Part shown: piece by piece, positions 6,436-7,640 of the stretch
Layout of the letters: the number at the start of each line of letters is the position of its first letter
How positions within the stretch are numbered: the stretch's first letter is position 1
Assembly (NCBI GenBank): GCA_937951395.1
Contig: CALFBV010000070.1
Location: 1 to 7,640 of the forward strand
DNA from: an uncultured Rubritalea sp.
GTDB lineage: Bacteria; Verrucomicrobiota; Verrucomicrobiia; Verrucomicrobiales; Akkermansiaceae
Length of the DNA: 7,640 nt
Direction of reading: 5' to 3'
Notes under the pieces: generated by a model
Database searches by the model: none
What the model was told of the DNA's origin: nothing
The model's input: only the letters and a program-made list of their open reading frames with translations
Made by a program: the position numbers and the translations under genes

Positions 6436-7640
6436 TTAAAATTCGCAAGAGCCAGGAGTTCTAGCAAATGGAATGACATCGCGGATGTTTTTCATGCCCG
6501 TGGCAAACATCAGCATGCGCTCGAAGCCCATGCCGAATCCAGCGTGCGGGCAAGTTCCGTATTTACGAAGGTCCGAGTACCACCAGTAGTCTTCTTCGCT
6601 GAGATTATGCTGAACCATGTTTGACTGTAAGACATCGAGGCGTTCTTCACGCTGCGCGCCACCCACTATTTCTCCTATTCCTGGGACGAGTAGATCCATG
6701 GCAGTGACGGTTTTGCCATCGTCATTAGCACGCATATAGAAGGGTTTCACTTCCTTTGGGTAGTTGTAAACGGTGGTAGGGCATTTGAAATGCTCTTCTG
6801 TTAGATAGCGCTCGTGCTCAGACTGGAGGTTCACACCCCAGACTACTGGATATTGGAATTCTTTGCCGCTCTTGATGAGTATTTCCACTGCCTCGGTGTA
6901 TGTAACGCGCTGGAATGGCTTATCTGCTACGAACTGGAGTCGTTCACTGAGTCCTTTATCCACGAACTTGTTGAATATATCGAGGTCGCCTTCGTTGTTG
7001 TTAAGAACATCGGTGATGAGGTATTTTACGAACTCTTCAGCGAGATCCATGTCGCCTTCCAAATCACAGAATGCCATCTCTGGCTCGATCATCCAGAACT
7101 CATTAGCATGGCGTGTGGTGTTAGAGTTCTCTGCTCTGAATGTAGGGCCAAAGGTATAAATGTTAGAGAGTGCTGTAGCAAACGCTTCACCTTCTAACTG
7201 CCCAGAAACGGTTAGGTATGTAGCCTTATTAAAAAAATCGTTTTCAAATGTCTGAGCTTTTCCCTCTGATGGATCGAGCGTAGTGACACGGAACATTTCA
7301 CCAGCTCCTTCACAATCCGAAGCTGTGATGACTGGTGTGTGGACGTAAGTGAAATCTCGCTCATCGAAAAAGCGGTGGACTGCCTGAGCCATGCGTGAGC
7401 GCATGCGGAAGATTGCTCCATAGAGGTTTGCCCTCGGGCGTAGGTGAGAAATTGAGCGTAGGAATTCAGGTGTATGGCCCTTTTTCTGCAGTGGGTAGTC
7501 GCTAGGCGCCTCACCGATAAGCTCTACGCTACTGGCGTGGATTTCCCATTTCTGCCCTTTTCCTGGAGATTCTACGAGCTTGCCTGTGATGCCGATCGCT
7601 GCTCCGGTGGACATTTTTGCAATCTCATCATAACCTGGAA
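6436..7640 (-). CDS. asnS: Asparagine-tRNA ligase (N-terminus beyond the right edge)
   Basis: This class II synthetase charges tRNA-Asn with asparagine. The reading frame is open to the window edge: before the Met at 7614 it continues PGYDEIAK, as AsnRS proteins do inside the OB-fold, so that Met is internal and the true start lies outside. About 60 N-terminal residues are likely missing. Numbering from that Met, the end of the anticodon-binding domain ([20 protein letters not shown], 4-23) is followed by the linker [24 protein letters not shown] (split here as YPLQKKGH, then HLRPRAN), motif 1 around 76-97, motif 2 [19 protein letters not shown] (155-173) and motif 3 [12 protein letters not shown] (359-370). 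The C-terminus [16 protein letters not shown] is the AsnRS hallmark that separates it from AspRS. fabV follows 41 nt downstream and is probably co-transcribed. Confidence 0.97.
   Translation of the reverse strand, partial: PGYDEIAKMSTGAAIGITGKLVESPGKGQKWEIHASSVELIGEAPSDYPLQKKGHTPEFLRSISHLRPRANLYGAIFRMRSRMAQAVHRFFDERDFTYVHTPVITASDCEGAGEMFRVTTLDPSEGKAQTFENDFFNKATYLTVSGQLEGEAFATALSNIYTFGPTFRAENSNTTRHANEFWMIEPEMAFCDLEGDMDLAEEFVKYLITDVLNNNEGDLDIFNKFVDKGLSERLQFVADKPFQRVTYTEAVEILIKSGKEFQYPVVWGVNLQSEHERYLTEEHFKCPTTVYNYPKEVKPFYMRANDDGKTVTAMDLLVPGIGEIVGGAQREERLDVLQSNMVQHNLSEEDYWWYSDLRKYGTCPHAGFGMGFERMLMFATGMKNIRDVIPFARTPGSCEF

Noticed and set aside
6411..6443. Inverted repeat AATTTTAA / TTAAAATT in the asnS-fabV gap
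   Set aside because: An all-A/T 8-bp stem with a 17-nt loop in an A/T-rich spacer is likely chance, and no G/C pair stabilises it.
6814..7197. 127-codon plus-strand frame opposite asnS
   Set aside because: It is the reverse of well-conserved AsnRS coding sequence, has no recognisable domain and overlaps another plus-strand frame. It is a shadow.
1..7640. Mobile element, CRISPR, toxin-antitoxin or defence system
   Set aside because: All gene space is explained by housekeeping genes and one relic. No transposase, repeat-spacer pattern, integrase or tRNA-associated direct repeats were seen.

Overview
The window is ordinary bacterial chromosome, with seven recognisable housekeeping genes and one gene relic. 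Six of the seven genes are on the minus strand. The organism is a diderm bacterium: it has an LptF/LptG-family lipopolysaccharide-export permease, a bacterial leucyl/phenylalanyl-tRNA-protein transferase and an FabV-type enoyl reductase. Moderate base composition, a cyanobacterial-like Pgi, AsnRS together with FabV, and few Shine-Dalgarno sequences would fit Verrucomicrobiota. That placement is an inference from protein resemblance, not something the sequence proves.

Layout, right to left along the minus strand. asnS runs off the right edge, so its N-terminus is outside the window. After 41 nt comes fabV, followed by a strong compound intrinsic terminator at about 5121-5178. Just beyond it is a 78-codon remnant of a response-regulator receiver domain (4860-5096), which lacks the phosphoacceptor half. 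Converging on the remnant from the left is aat, the only plus-strand gene. aat diverges from apt across a roughly 100-nt gap. Then apt, pgi, an lptF/lptG-family gene and a SulP transporter gene run in tandem with gaps of 35, 27 and 45 nt, so they look like one operon. The SulP gene runs off the left edge.

Together the genes cover translation (asnS), the last step of fatty acid elongation (fabV), N-end-rule protein tagging (aat), purine salvage (apt), glycolysis/gluconeogenesis (pgi), outer-membrane LPS export (lptF/lptG family) and anion transport (SulP). They share no single pathway. I found no tRNA, rRNA, CRISPR array, insertion sequence, phage gene or defence system, and no convincing new biological system. 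The points most worth a second look are the receiver-domain relic and its frameshifted upstream remains, the long nested terminator beside it, the hairpin over the only good Shine-Dalgarno in front of the SulP gene, and the general lack of Shine-Dalgarno sequences.
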